A program made the position numbers and the translations under genes. DNA of 64,000 bases from Bolinopsis microptera (lineage: Eukaryota > Ctenophora > Tentaculata > Lobata > Bolinopsidae), in assembly GCF_026151205.1 (NCBI RefSeq), contig NC_087072.1:12934169-12998168 (forward strand). Reading direction: 5' to 3'. Below, piece by piece: positions 45,372-56,900 of the stretch; within the stretch, counting starts at the first letter, position 1, and every line of letters begins with the position of its first letter. The notes below the pieces were generated by a model. The model saw only the letters and a program-made list of their open reading frames with translations. It searched no databases and was not told the origin of the DNA.

Positions 45372-46490
45372 TTTATATTCCTACATGCGAGCAAACAAAC
45401 TCCATGTCAACTTGTCTAAATGCTGTTTCATTCACTTTAAACCAGCATCGTCCTCCCAGACTGACAATAATTCTGAATATACTCTAACCATTGATAACTT
45501 TCCAATAAAACAAGTTGCATCTGCTAAGTTTCTGGGAGTCGTCATCGATGAAAAGCTAACCTGGGAAGAACATATAAAATCACTTAGGCGTTCTCTCAGC
45601 CATGCAACATCAACTCTCTGCCGCCTACGCTGCTCCCTCCCAGATTTCTTACACCGCCAGTTGTATTACACTCTATTTGAATCACACCTCTCCTATTGTA
45701 TCACGGTTTGGGGTGGGGCAGCCAAAACTCGTATAAGTTCTGTATTCAAAGCACAAAAATATTGTCTCAGGGTACTGTTTGGCGACAGGGAGGCATACCT
45801 AGATAAATTTAAGACCTGTGCTCGTGCTCGACCGTTTGGCAACCAAAATCTGAACAAAAAATTTTTCTTGAAAGAGCACACGAAACCTTTGTTCAAGGAA
45901 CACGGAATACTTGCCGTCCAAAACCTGTACACTTACCATTGTTTCCTTGAGCTCTATAAAATCATGAAATTCCGTGCTCCGATTTCCCTCCATGAAAATT
46001 TCACCTGCTCAAGTAGGAAACCCACCCTTATACTAAGCCAAGCAGACCCCCCTGACAACTTCAATAGCAGAACGACTCGTATTTGGAACGTAATTGTGCC
46101 TAAGCTTGGTATACGTGACTACTGTCTAAGTGTGGCCTGCCTGAAGTCTAGGATGAAGCAATCACTGCTCGTCAACCAGCATAACCATGCTGATCTTGAT
46201 TGGACAAACAAAGATTTCGAATGCTCTAATCTAAATTTTGACATTAAGTCTACCCTAGGGTCCACACATCCAAAATGATTATCTTGAAATTGAAAATTAG
46301 CTGGGTGTGCATTTTCCTTTGTCTTACTAACGTGTGTGAGCGCAGTGTAGTGAGAAAGTGTTTTTAACAGATTTATTATTAGACTTAGGATTATGATTTT
46401 TAATATATTACATTGATATAAGATTTATTTTTGATAGGTACTTAATAAAGTTGATGAATTTCCCTCCCTATTAAAATTTTAAACCCATTT
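45372..46490 (+). pseudogene. LINE copy 3: RT C-terminal fragment and 3' UTR
   Basis: 297 open codons from MRANKLHVNLSKCCF, just after the catalytic motif, through KFLGVVIDEKLTW, HTLFESHLSYCITVWGG, KEHTKPLF and TRIWNVIVPKL, ending GSTHPK. It is the same LINE family as copies 1 and 2, 5' truncated, on the plus strand. The C-terminal frame has no breaks. It meets copy 2 head to head at AACTAGCTTTTAGCTAGTT (45357-45375). Confidence 0.85.
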
Positions 46491-46514
46491 AGTGAAAATT
46501 GATAAACGAAGATC

Positions 46515-46950
46515 TAGATATTGATACATATTATAACCAACATCGCTTATATTCTGCCTTGTAAACAAAGAGCAAATCTTCTTAATGCCTTATTCCTGTC
46601 CTAAAACTAAAACTTCATCCTATTAAAGTAAAGGCCAGTTGTTACCACAAGCTATTATACCGTCCCTCTCAAAAACATGCCTCAGCCTCCATCAAAAACA
46701 ATTTTAGTTTTCAGTCCTTCTAGTTTCCAAAAATCTACCGAGCTAGTGTTCTGGTGTGCACAAAAGCCCCTAAGCCCGTGCATTCCTTGCCCCGCTAGCT
46801 GCCAGTCCTTGACAAACTTCCAATAGCAAAGATCAACTAGTCATTTACAAATTGAGCACTATACAATTTTAATTGTTTTAAATATTTGACTTTGTAAAAT
46901 GAGCTAAAACATTGATTTATTAGTTTCATTGATTTATTAGTTTCATTGGT
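46515..46950 (-). repeat. Dispersed repeat E, copy 2 (reversed)
   Basis: Reverse complement of 6358-6790. Immediately follows, on the minus strand, the truncated coiled-coil end of a LINE ORF1 (boundary at about 46950). Confidence 0.75.
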
Positions 46951-47956
46951 TCTTCTTTTGATTGGAGATGCTCATTAGCTATTAGGTCTGGGCCAGGGGC
47001 AAGTGAAGAACTGGTAATTTGGACGTTTAAATGGTCAGAAGAAGCCAAAGAATTTCGCTCAAGAGTGTTCAAAGACTGTCTAATGGCTGTTAGCTCCTGA
47101 TTCGTCTCCAGAGACTGCTTGGAATTTAGCTCCTGGAGATTCTTCTCTATTTTTCCATGAGATCGTTGGTCTTGGAGGAAGATTGAGCACTTACTTGAGG
47201 AGTAGAAAAGTCCTGCAGTTGCTTGTTCAACACTTTAATCTGTTCTGTTAGGCCACTATCAGACTCAGAAACCTTTCCGAGTGAAGAGTCAACTGAAGTT
47301 TTCAGCTGCTTTAGATCTCCTTCCATCACTTCAACCCATGCTGGAGCAGTGCCCTTGTCACTTACCAGTAGGTGCTTGATATGGAGGTCAAGGTTCTGGA
47401 TGGCAGCAATGCTGTCGTTTAGACTGTCAAAGTCAACCTTTGCAAGCTTTTCACCAAAAGCTGTGATGGTATTAAGCTTCTCTGTGGCAATAGCTGTCTC
47501 ACACTGACTGTTAGATTTTTGAAGTGTCAGAGTGTTCCTACACACATAACACACATCTTCAGCAGTTTCGAATGTGGGGATTGGTGAAACCAAACAAAAA
47601 GGGCAGTGCCAATTGGTCATGCTGTTGACATTTTTCTGGTTGAGTCCATTCATAGTTAGACAGTCTATGTGCCAATATTGCTTGCACTTTACACAGTCAA
47701 TCTTCCATGACGATATTGACTTACTACATGGACATTTCGTCTTGTCCCTGTGTGAACTGTCAAACTTTGGGGGTGTTACATCACTGTCTACAACAATAGT
47801 TTCACAAGATACATCCTTTCCCTTCGCCTCTGGTCCTGGAGTGTTGTTCTTGATTCGGGACTTAGCCTTTTTGTCCGCAGGGGAAGGAATCCGAGAGTTA
47901 TTGGTGATAGATGAGGCTCTCTTGTTACTCTTGTTGTTGTCACCCATACTCAGCAA
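46951..47956 (-). pseudogene. LINE ORF1 N-terminal part: PHD finger plus coiled coil
   Basis: 269 open codons then a frameshift near 47150, with the same protein continuing in another frame (IEKNLQELNSKQSLETN) to about 46951. Residues 1-75 are basic and Ser/Asn/Pro-rich. Residues about 76-122 form a C4HC3 PHD-type finger: CPCS, CVKC, WHIDC, WHCPFC. A second CYVC pair follows near residue 136. From about 155 the sequence is heptad-like (LNDSIAAIQNLDLHIKHLL; SGLTEQIKVLNKQLQDF), a probable coiled coil for ORF1 multimerisation. Likely the N-terminal portion of the ORF1 whose C-terminal portion is the AlkB-esterase frame; that linkage is inference. Confidence 0.7.
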
Positions 47957-48453
47957 AAGTTAAAACAAACAGCAAGCAAAAGTCAAAACAATCAGCTGTT
48001 AAAGCAACGTGTAAACTTACGACACCCTTTTGAGGGAATTACGACATACTTTCCCTGAACTCAAATTATTTGTTATATAGCAGCGCTGAAAGTATTAAAA
48101 CTTATCAAATGTTAAAACTGGGTGATACAGTCACCAAAAATAAAGTTGTGGAACACATCAAGAAAATTGAGAATTATCTTGTGCGAGGGTAGGGACCCAG
48201 ATGTCGTTTCTAACCCAAATAAACTAAGTATAATAAGTTAATAAATTAAATGTGGTCTGTAAAACTACCACTAGGTATAATAGGTCAATAGATTAAAAGT
48301 GGTTTATAAAACTACCACTGTGCGAACCCCTTCTCCAGTTAAAACATGTCAGTCATGTGCAAAATCAATTAGAATGGTAAGGTGGTAAAAAAGGGAATAT
48401 CCTTTCGATACATCAATTATATATGCCTCAGATTTAAAAGAATTAGAAGATAC
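47957..48453. other. LINE 5' flank and spacer
   Basis: No gene. 48155-48230 (CTTGTGCGAGGGTAGGGACC) recurs at 63825-63890. 48231-48320 contains a small tandem duplication (AAACTACCACTAGGTATAAT type). Confidence 0.55.
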
Positions 48454-49424
48454 TTAGTTATCGTCGACTATGATTGCAGTGTAAAATTTGTCATATGAAT
48501 TGTCGACGGTATAATTAGGGTCTGTTGTTATAGATGAGAGTAGCTGTTTCTTATACGAATCACTAAAGCTTTTAACATCGGGCAGATTTCGTAGATCTGT
48601 TGGAACATTATTCCAACATTTTGCCCCCAAGTATTGAAAGTTTTTATGTGATGTTGATCTATTAACATATAGGTTGCAGATTTCGCCGCTCCTACTACCT
48701 CCTGATATGTAACTAAATTTGTTCATAAAGTTTGTAGGACAATTGTCATGGATGATTCTAAACATATAATTTGACAGATGGAGTTGTCGTCTAAGATGGA
48801 GTGGTAACCATTTCATGTCTCTATAAACATTAAGGCTGCTCTCTGTTTGTGGAACGTTGAGAGCTATTTTGGCTACCTTTTTGTACAGAGTGTCAAGTTC
48901 AGCAAGTTTTGTCTTGCCAGCTCTACAATAGATCGTGTCTAAATAATCGAATTGTGGCAACATGAGTGCATTGGCAAACATTTTCCTATATTTATCCATC
49001 TTGCTAGCAAGCTTCTTTACTAGTTTTTCAGCTTCACCACCCATTCCACCAGATGATGAGAAACTAACGGCGTGAAGCTTCCTTTCTCTACTTCCAGAAC
49101 CCTTGCATTGTATCACCGTTTCTCCTCATTCTCATGGGACTGGTACATAGTTGGGATCGATTTGCTTGCATTGGAGGGGGCTCAGGCATGGAATACCCTT
49201 ACATTAAAATATGCCCTCTCTGAAGCATTCCAAATCGATCTTGCAGAAATGTCCAGCCTAGCTTGGTCTCCTAGGACTGTTCCCTTTGGTAACTCTAGAC
49301 CATCAACTGGAAGAAGAACTAGCTCAGCACTATTAATACAATCACAGGCTGCTGATTTAAAAGATACTTCGACTCCAAACAATTTTAAATTGCAGTAATC
49401 TAATCTAATTGCAGCGGCACACAC
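48454..49424 (-). pseudogene. Chimeric LINE remnant: RT-associated C-terminal regions of two types
   Basis: Minus strand, 5' to 3': ARLDISARSIWNASERAYF and NVRVFHA, TGA, APSNASKSIPTMYQSHE, TGA, ARVLEVEKGSF, frameshift, then SSSGGMGGEAEKLVKKLA joined to MFANALMLPQFDYLDTIYCR and a CR1-type C-terminal domain (WLPLHLRRQLHLSNYMFRII ... KCWNNVPTDLRNL ... SFSDSYKKQLLSS). The first part is a conserved region I associate with RT-bearing elements of invertebrates; the second is a classic LINE C-terminus. The two look fused near residue 45 of the 220-codon frame. Two in-frame TGA codons and one frameshift make it dead. Confidence 0.65.
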
Positions 49425-49430
49425 TTACTA

Positions 49431-50730
49431 CAGGGTGGCCCATAAGTGATTACCCACACGCAACCTCTTAATAACTCACGTAATTCGTCTCCAAATTGCA
49501 CCAAAATTTCAGAGATTATAGATATGGGTCAAACTTAGATTTCCTGAAAGTTTCGTAAGCCACGCCCAATTACAGTTCATTGGTTAAAATATGGCTGAGT
49601 TATGACCATTTTAAAATCCATCGGATATGTGATCCGAACATTCAGTCAGTGATATTTGCACTCAATTAGTGATCTCGTCACCCAATCTGATCAAGAGTAA
49701 GGCGTTAGCGTGTATTAATGAGGTTCATTAGGCTTTGATTGGATACCGATGATGACTTTGATAGAAAGGAAAACACAAATTTTTAGGATAAATCAATAAA
49801 TGAAATCAACTAATATAAATTCCCACACAACAACAAGGGTTGTTCTGCTGATGTCTAAGGCAGGAGCTCGTTTCCGGGTGCCAATCTTAGGTGTGTCCAT
49901 CACGTCACCAACAACCATCGTGATGTTTTCTACAGTCCTCGCAGTTCGTCTTCTGCCGACTCTTCGCCGATCGTGTGCAGAAAACGTAAACTTGATCTTG
50001 TGATGAATGTCAAAGCAGCTTTTCCGGCAAGGGGGTGGTCGGTTGAATTTCATCTGAAATTGTCGTTTAATCTGAGGGTAGAACTCCCCATTTTCTTTCT
50101 TCAGGTAGACGAACAATCGTTGTTCTGCAGTAAAGGGAGGATAGTGAACCATTTTCGATGATTCAATGGATGGTTCATTCCTTTTTATTGATTGTAAGGA
50201 ACCTGTGACTAGCAGGGCTAACAAGCCCTGAAATGGTGACACCACCATAAATTCGTGTGATAGCGTTTTAGGTGCTGTCAGCTGTATAGGCCGGCCCATA
50301 AGCAGGCTGCAACCAATCAAGCGGTGCATGTGAGCCAAACAGGCCAAGTGACAAGATCACTGACTGAGTGCTCGGATCACGTATCCGATGAGTTTTGAAA
50401 TCACGTATCCGATGAGTTTTGAAATGGTCATAACTTAGCGATATTTTAACGAATGAACTTGAAACTTTGGGAAAAGTTTTCAATTATCAAGCCAAATGTG
50501 TGCAAAAAATTTTGAGTTCTTAGCTTAAAGCATTCTCATTTTATGAAGCCAATAGTGAAAAAGAGGGAGTGTCACGCCACGCCCACTGTAATTGGGCGTG
50601 GCTTACGAAACTTTCAGGAAATCTAAGTTTGACCCATATCTATAATCTCTGAAATTTTGGTGCAATTTGGAGACGAATTACGTGAGTTATTAAGAGGTTG
50701 CGTGTGGGTAGTCACTTATGGGCCACCCTG
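49431..50730. mobile_element. Mariner/Tc1-type element with TA duplication
   Basis: Ends CAGGGTGGCCCATAAGTGAT and its complement, flanked by TA (49429-49430, 50731-50732). Inverted repeats extend about 145 bp with very few differences. Length 1300 bp fits a mariner, but only the DNA-binding half of the transposase remains, so it is non-autonomous. Confidence 0.85.
49793..50347 (-). pseudogene. Mariner-like transposase, N-terminal HTH domain only
   Basis: The homologous part starts near residue 66 (MVHYPPFTAEQRLFVYLKKE). It reads through GEFYPQIKRQFQMKFN, CRKSCFDIHHKIKFT, a basic RRRVGRRRTARTVENI linker with the GRRR AT-hook-like motif, and ALDISRTTL of the second helix-turn-helix. This is the paired-like bipartite DNA-binding region that recognises the inverted repeats. 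The DDE/D catalytic domain is missing; after LVVV the frame ends in unrelated sequence. The first 65 codons are probably upstream read-through. It could bind ends but not cut. Confidence 0.75.
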
Positions 50731-50883
50731 TATTATTAAGATAATTTTGCTATAGACTGAAAAGCTCTCAGATCGATTTTTATTTGGGCGTTTTTAACCG
50801 CTCGATGTTATGTTATAATGATTAAATTTTTATTAGAACGAATTAATAATTAATATTTGATAATTTTGATAATTAATATTTGA

Positions 50884-52525
50884 TACGGGTAAACCGCCCC
50901 TAAAACGTCACCTGTTTTTTGGGCCCAGATTGCCGAGTTAGGGCTAAATTTACAGGGTTCTGAAGTGTCTAGGAATAATATTTGAACCTTTTTCTAGCCT
51001 GCCAGGAAGATTTGGAAATTTGAAAATAAAATCAGGTACAATTTTTTTTGACGTTGAAATGGAGTCACTTTTAAAACACCACCCCTAAAATGTCAACTCT
51101 ATATGTGTGATAATTACAAAAAGTACAGGAGGCCTGATTTATCTTTTGTCACTAGTACTATTTGTTTTGTCTTATTAAAACATTAAGCTACTTGAAAACA
51201 TTCACTCACTAAAGGAAGTACCTCAAAACCGTAATCACCCCCTAAAATGTCACGTGCACCACCCCTAAAACGTCAGCTAAAACAGGTTGTGTAGCACTCA
51301 GAATGTTGCTCAATTATTAATTTTAACCACTTCTGGGACAAATATAACCTATTTCTGAGAGGTGTCGACCAGAATTTCTCTCTCTGTTGAAAAAAAATGG
51401 CGGAATTTAGTCAATTTACTTTTTGTGACATTTTGGGGACTTTTTTTTGAATACCCAGAACTTACGGCAAAACAGTAACTCAGTCAACAAAATTTACACC
51501 TGTAGTTAGATTATCTAGTTATAAACTAACAATTGGCACAAAAGAAATGGATTCAATGTGATTTTAACCTTGTGCAAATTGCATGTTTTAATTGCATTTT
51601 TTGGGATTTTTAACATCATCCTGCATTTTGGCAATTTTAGTGACCTGTAGTTAACTAAGCCAACCCAGTAATCTATCTGACCTTCTCTATAGACTAGATT
51701 TGACTGCTTTTAGCAAAATTGAATGTCAAAAACTACGGTTTTTGGTACTTACTAGTTTATGGTATTTACCTATGATATGCCCCCTAAAATGTCATTTTTT
51801 TCTCCCCTAAAATGTCAAATTTGTATTTTGTTCGCATGGTGTGCGATAATAGCTCTTGTTTTGGCACTTGTTAATTATTAACATCAACTATTAACGAAAT
51901 GTGAGTATGCATTGCATCTTAGGAAAAGCCTGAGTAATTTGATCAGGTTAAAATGACATTTTAGGGGGGATAATTAGACATTTTAGGGGATGTTTATTGC
52001 GATTAATAAAATAAAACTAATTCCTTGAGCTGCTAAAGCTTTCCAATATTACCATTAGATGCTAAATATGATGTTTAATAAGCTGGTAACTCCATTTTAT
52101 GGTGCTTGTAGTCTCAAAGCCAGAATCTGATAAAATGACATTTTAGGGGGCGGCCAGGTGACATTTTAGGGGAGGGTAGTAATATTGAGTAATGTATAAC
52201 TTTCCATATCTCCAGTCATATGTACAAAGTTGCTAAAATATGTAAATATCACTATCCTAGACCAAAACTGAGTTAATATTAATGAATTCCAGAGTTATAA
52301 AATTGTGCGCTTTTTTTCGAAAGTAAAAAATTTGTACAAAGTGAAAAAAATGCCCTTATGGCATCATTTAGATTCAATTTCAGGATGTGGCAGGGTCTGA
52401 ATGATATTTTTTTATGTTTAGGAGTTACAAATGATTAGGTAAGATACTTTCTAAGAAGATGGGATCCAATCAATCAAGAGTGGCGTTTTAGGGGTGGGTG
52501 ACATTTTAGGGGCGGTTTACCCGTA
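50884..52525. mobile_element. 1.64-kb TIR element with six plus six subterminal motifs
   Basis: Ends TACGGGTAAACCGCCCC and its complement (about 30 bp). The 14-mer CCCCTAAAAYGTCA occurs at 50897, 51082, 51239, 51262, 51781 and 51804 in this orientation, and as its reverse complement at 51954, 51976, 52136, 52159, 52481 and 52499 (two copies have one or two changes). No open frame of note. The mirror arrangement suggests transposase-binding sites of a non-autonomous DNA transposon. Target duplication unclear. Confidence 0.8.
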
Positions 52526-53019
52526 ATTTTGATAATTTATTTATTCGATAGCTTAGTCTGATATTGATATTAATATTCATTATTCATTATATTGATATCT
52601 TGATCATTGAATGAAGCTAACTCCAGACATAAATAATACTATTTCTGGGGGGGGGGGGGGTCAACCTCATTTTACCTCATTCAGGCAGCCTAAAAAGGCA
52701 AAATTGGGATGAGGTAAAATGAGGTAAAATGAGGTAAATTAATCTAGTTTTCTGAGCCTTTTTTTAGAGACAAAAAAGGTTTATTCGAAGTCATTATACT
52801 ATAATTCGAGGCTGTGCATGGTCTCTCATGATATTTAATGGTTTATTAGGGCCGGGGTGATGTGGTCCCTGGGAAGGGGCATTCCCAGTTTAACCTACTT
52901 ACTCTCCAAACTTGGGGTAAATAAAACTTCGCATTATAATTATTATTCATGAAAAGAAAATTGAACATTTCAATTTCCATGATCCATAATTAGGATATTG
53001 TTAATAGGAAAACAAATTT

Positions 53020-54806
53020 TAAGGAAAACAAATTTTAATTTTGGCATTTATTAATAACAATCAAAACATATCATATCATAAAAATAAAGCCGCGCGTTGG
53101 TTGACTGCCTCAGTAAGGTGAATAATTTAAGCTTGAAGGTGCCCTGCGCATTTACAGAACCTCATGCTGCGATCACATGATCACGAGGACCTGTGAGCGC
53201 CAAATTTAATTTAAAGTTTCTAGAAATCATACATGCAGATTGTCAGGTATTTTATTCATTCATACTTAATCGGTTTAAAGCTGTATATTTAGAACACACT
53301 ATTGTTTAAACTATGAAAGCAGAACGTAGTCTATAATGGACAATATACCGACGACAATACCAAGGACCTGAGTGCCGCATTGACTTTTCCGGATCCGTTT
53401 TTACCGAAGGCTTATCCACCAGTTACTCATGCTGCATGTATAGTCTGATAATATTTTGTTTTATCTCTAGCAAGCATTCTGTAAATTGGAGTGTCGTATT
53501 TATTATAGAAGAGCCAGCCAACCTCTGCATTATAATCTTTTGTGTGCCAAGTTCGTTTATAAAATCTAATCATATAATAAAATTGATCCAATAATCTAAG
53601 ATGAACGGTATATCATAGCTCATCGTTATTAAAATCCGAATGGATGAATTAATCAAGTAATGTTCCCTGTCTGAAGAGGGCCGCAGTTATCCACCTGAGC
53701 AATATGTCAAAAAGTGCAAGCTTGTCGACATTCTCCCTTTGTCTCAAAAGTTTGACTTGAATGATCTTATTTTTTTCCACAAAGTTCTTAACAATTTAAT
53801 TCCTGTATCGCTGCCTCACTATCTCTCTTTATATCAGGGCACTTCTCGACTAAGACGTTGCCACCTCGACAGTCTGTCTATTGTGTCATCAATTTTACCT
53901 AAGTTAAGTCAGAATTCACACACCACATGTACCTCAAATAGCCCACTGGCAAAATCATTTTTCTACAGAACCCATATACTGTGGAATGGACTCCCTTTAA
54001 GGTAAGACAGATTGTGTCTACTAGTCTTTTCAAAGCTGAGGTCACTAAGCATCTATGGAAATGTTTATTGGATAGTGAAACAACAGTCTAGCCTAGTCTC
54101 TTTGCTCCCCATATTATTATTATTTTTGTTTTATTAATTTTTTTATCTACCTTCCTATACTTTCTCACACATTAATGACCATTTCGGACCTGTATCTAAT
54201 GTATCTGGAATTTGACGTATTGAAATTCCAATTTTGACTCTATATCCACAGTTATTCACCATGGATTTGTTTGTTATTAAATAGTTTTTCATAAATTTTT
54301 GGATTTAGATTAATTCGATGTAATGGGTCCAAGTTACTGCGGACATAGTTCACTATGTGTTTACCGTGTTTGGGTGCCCATCATATTTTACAGATGGGGG
54401 CGATATTTTGAACGATTCTATTTTATATTCATCTATTGCTGTACCGTACTCTGTAAAATTTGAAAAGTATTTAATAAAAAAACACAACTAAACAACAAAC
54501 AAATGCTTGCTCACCAGTGGTGACGCAATCGTAGGGGCATGCAGTTGGTTCAGATAACTCTCACCCCGACGACGGCGTCAAGAAATTATCAAATTATGCA
54601 TTTGTGCCATACTGGACACATTTTATATTTAATATTCTGTGGTTTGTAGAAATTAGTGTTATCTGGCTTAACTGGCGAGCAAGCATCGTCCCACTCGGTC
54701 GGGACGAAAATACCGAGTCCAATCACAGAAAGTTAACCATTAACTAAAGATAAATATAAGAGCTCGGACATCAACAAAAATCACACACTCCAGACGACGG
54801 GGGAAG
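53020..54806 (+). repeat. Dispersed repeat C, copy 2 (interrupted)
   Basis: Matches 36555-37556 on both sides of the LINE at 53668-54482. At the break, copy 1 has TGTTCCCTTCCAACACAAC whereas here TGTTCCC leads into the LINE and AACACAAC follows its poly-A end. Confidence 0.75.
53668..54482 (+). mobile_element. 5'-truncated LINE inserted in repeat C
   Basis: Contains the last 140 or so codons of a LINE ORF2: SYPPEQYVKKCKLVDILPLS, FFHKVLNNLIPVSLPHYLSL, FYRTHILWNGLP, then after a frameshift near 54000 VRQIVSTSLFKAEVTKHLW and a stop. A 3' UTR of about 390 bp ends in TTTAATAAAAAAA. This is the conserved C-terminal tail of a LINE family different from copies 1 to 3. 5' truncation and the poly-A end are typical of target-primed reverse transcription. 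Confidence 0.8.
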
Positions 54807-55735
54807 CACTTGCTAGGTTTTGTAAAGGAATTAGCAATAACTTTAGTTGCCAATTTATGGGGATATTTCCGCATTGCATGACATGGACCATTTAAATAAT
54901 ATCTTAATTTGATATTGCGATTATCCAGTCACTCTGAAACAAATTGTGTATAACTAGACCAATTGTAGACAACAGTTGTGCATGGAACTGGATTGGATAT
55001 CTACATGAATTTAGTCGAAATTGCATAGTGAAAGGTCATTTCATAATAAATTACTCATATAAACTCATACTTCATACAATTCTAAGTTCTTATGTACATG
55101 TTCAATGTTCATGATTCGCTGTAGATGACTTGAACTGAATCTTCTGGTTTTGAGCTCTTTTCTGCTATAAAGCGATGTATAAATCCTTATTTTTTATTAC
55201 CATTATTATTATGTAGATTGCGATATGTACCGATATATGCATAATATTATTCATGTTTTTACTGTTTAATAATACAGTTGGTTCAAACATCTCTATCAAG
55301 ATTACTTCACTGAAACCATAACTTTCAATAAAGTATGAAACGCATTGTTTTCAATTGTTGTAAGAAATGTGTCATATTCAAGTACAAGTGTATGATAATT
55401 TACAGTTCTTTTCATTGAAGGCATGATGATGAAATAATGGGGAGGTCAGCTAACTTGTCCATTTTTTTCATCAATTTTTAACCGGGCTACTCTATATCCC
55501 TGTCCCGCATCAGGGTTCGCAGTTCCTCTCTAGAGTTTGTCCCAATTTCCTCCAGTAACATAGACAAGTAGCTTTGTCTTGGTCGGCCTTGCTGTGCTCT
55601 ACCAGTACCATGAATACGTTCCCATAAGACTAAATCACTGGCAAGTAGCTCAGGATGTCTGATTTGAGTAAACTAACGGGATTATCGGCAAAATTATTTA
55701 AGAACGAGAATCATGATCTATAAAAATTTTCCGAA
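54807..55735. other. Intergenic stretch within the G-run/C-run region
   Basis: AT-rich, no gene or matched repeat seen. 55490-55680 has somewhat higher GC (CTTTGTCTTGGTCGGCCTTG) and could be a decayed coding scrap. Confidence 0.4.
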
Positions 55736-56900
55736 ATTTACCTCATTTTACCTCATTCGGGCAGCCAAAAAAGGCAAAATCGGGATGAGGTAAAATGAGG
55801 TAAAATGAGGTTGACCCCCCCCCCCCCCCCCCTATGGGACTTGGAGTATAAACGACCAAGTTTCCATAAATGTTTATCCAACCAAGAATTCAGGAGGCAA
55901 GGGTGGGTGCGTAAACTTTACGGTCTGCACTCTTTGATCCTGTATCACCAGGGATTCTTTTTCGACGTATTTTTGTAAAAGGTATATATATTATATAATA
56001 TCTTCTAGGTCACTCTCTTGCTACTTCAAGTCTCCTAGTTTTATATACGTTTTTTTAGTTATTAATTGATAACGAGTCTAAATAAAATCAATTAAGACAT
56101 GGCAAGACAAATTTTAGTTTATGACAATGAAGAACCTTCCCAGTATGATGAGGGATCCGATTACAAGGCCTACAAGCCAAAACAAGTTGGTACGTTTGAA
56201 ACAACTAGAGATGGAAAATTTGTTAACCGTAACAAGGCTAAAATACCAACTCTGAGGAAGCCCCAACTACCATTAAATTTGAACGAGGGTTATGATAAAA
56301 ATGCTGAGAAGGAGACAGGAAGGAGATCTTGATGTGGGTTCAAGGTAGTCATGAAGACAGATCCCTGTCAGACAAATCCCTGTCTGAAATAGATGTCATC
56401 GCTCAAAGAGGAGCACTGAGGGAGATAGGATACACCAACCACAACTATCATGATAGTTATATCATATTAAAATCCCTGGAAACTAGAAGCTTGCAAGTAC
56501 GCAGGAAAGATGTACATCGTCAGGAAGATTGACGCACCACAAAAATGTGGTGACAAGAATGCACAATGGGGCAGGAAATTTGAAGAACTTTGGATTGAAA
56601 AGGATCCAGATATCAAAGCCTCCTACCGAATGCTGAAAGGAAAGTTTGGAAATAAAATCGTTTTGTTAAGCGCAGAAGTAGATGCGACCGACAAAGTAAA
56701 GTATGTTGAGGCTAAAACATGCATCCTAACAAGATTGTCTCAACGTGGCTTCAATCATACCTGGGAAAGATTGATGTTTTGCACATAGCCTATAAAAGTA
56801 GAGAGGGCATAGTGAAAAATAAACCAGAACAGCTTCAGATGTTCAAAGTACCAGGTTCACACAATAAACTATCAAAATCTGACGCAAATATAATACTTGG

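Larger units (their letters stand above)
52647..55832. mobile_element. 3.2-kb region bounded by G-run and C-run inverted repeats
   Basis: Starts with about 14 G then TCAACCTCATTTTACCTCAT; ends ATGAGGTAAAATGAGGTTGA then about 18 C. About 90 bp at each end are inverted copies and each is also internally repetitive (TGAGGTAAAA units). Inside lie repeat C copy 2 and a LINE. No TTAA or other target duplication seen, so it may be an element or two inverted copies of a short one. Confidence 0.6.

Noticed and set aside
42481-46490. Single LINE with a 5' inversion by twin priming
   Set aside because: The minus-strand part runs to its own RT C-terminus and 3' end, so two separate copies are needed.
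36555-54806. Repeat C pair as LTRs of one 18-kb element
   Set aside because: No TG...CA ends, no target duplication, and the interior is a mix of unrelated LINEs in opposite orientations.
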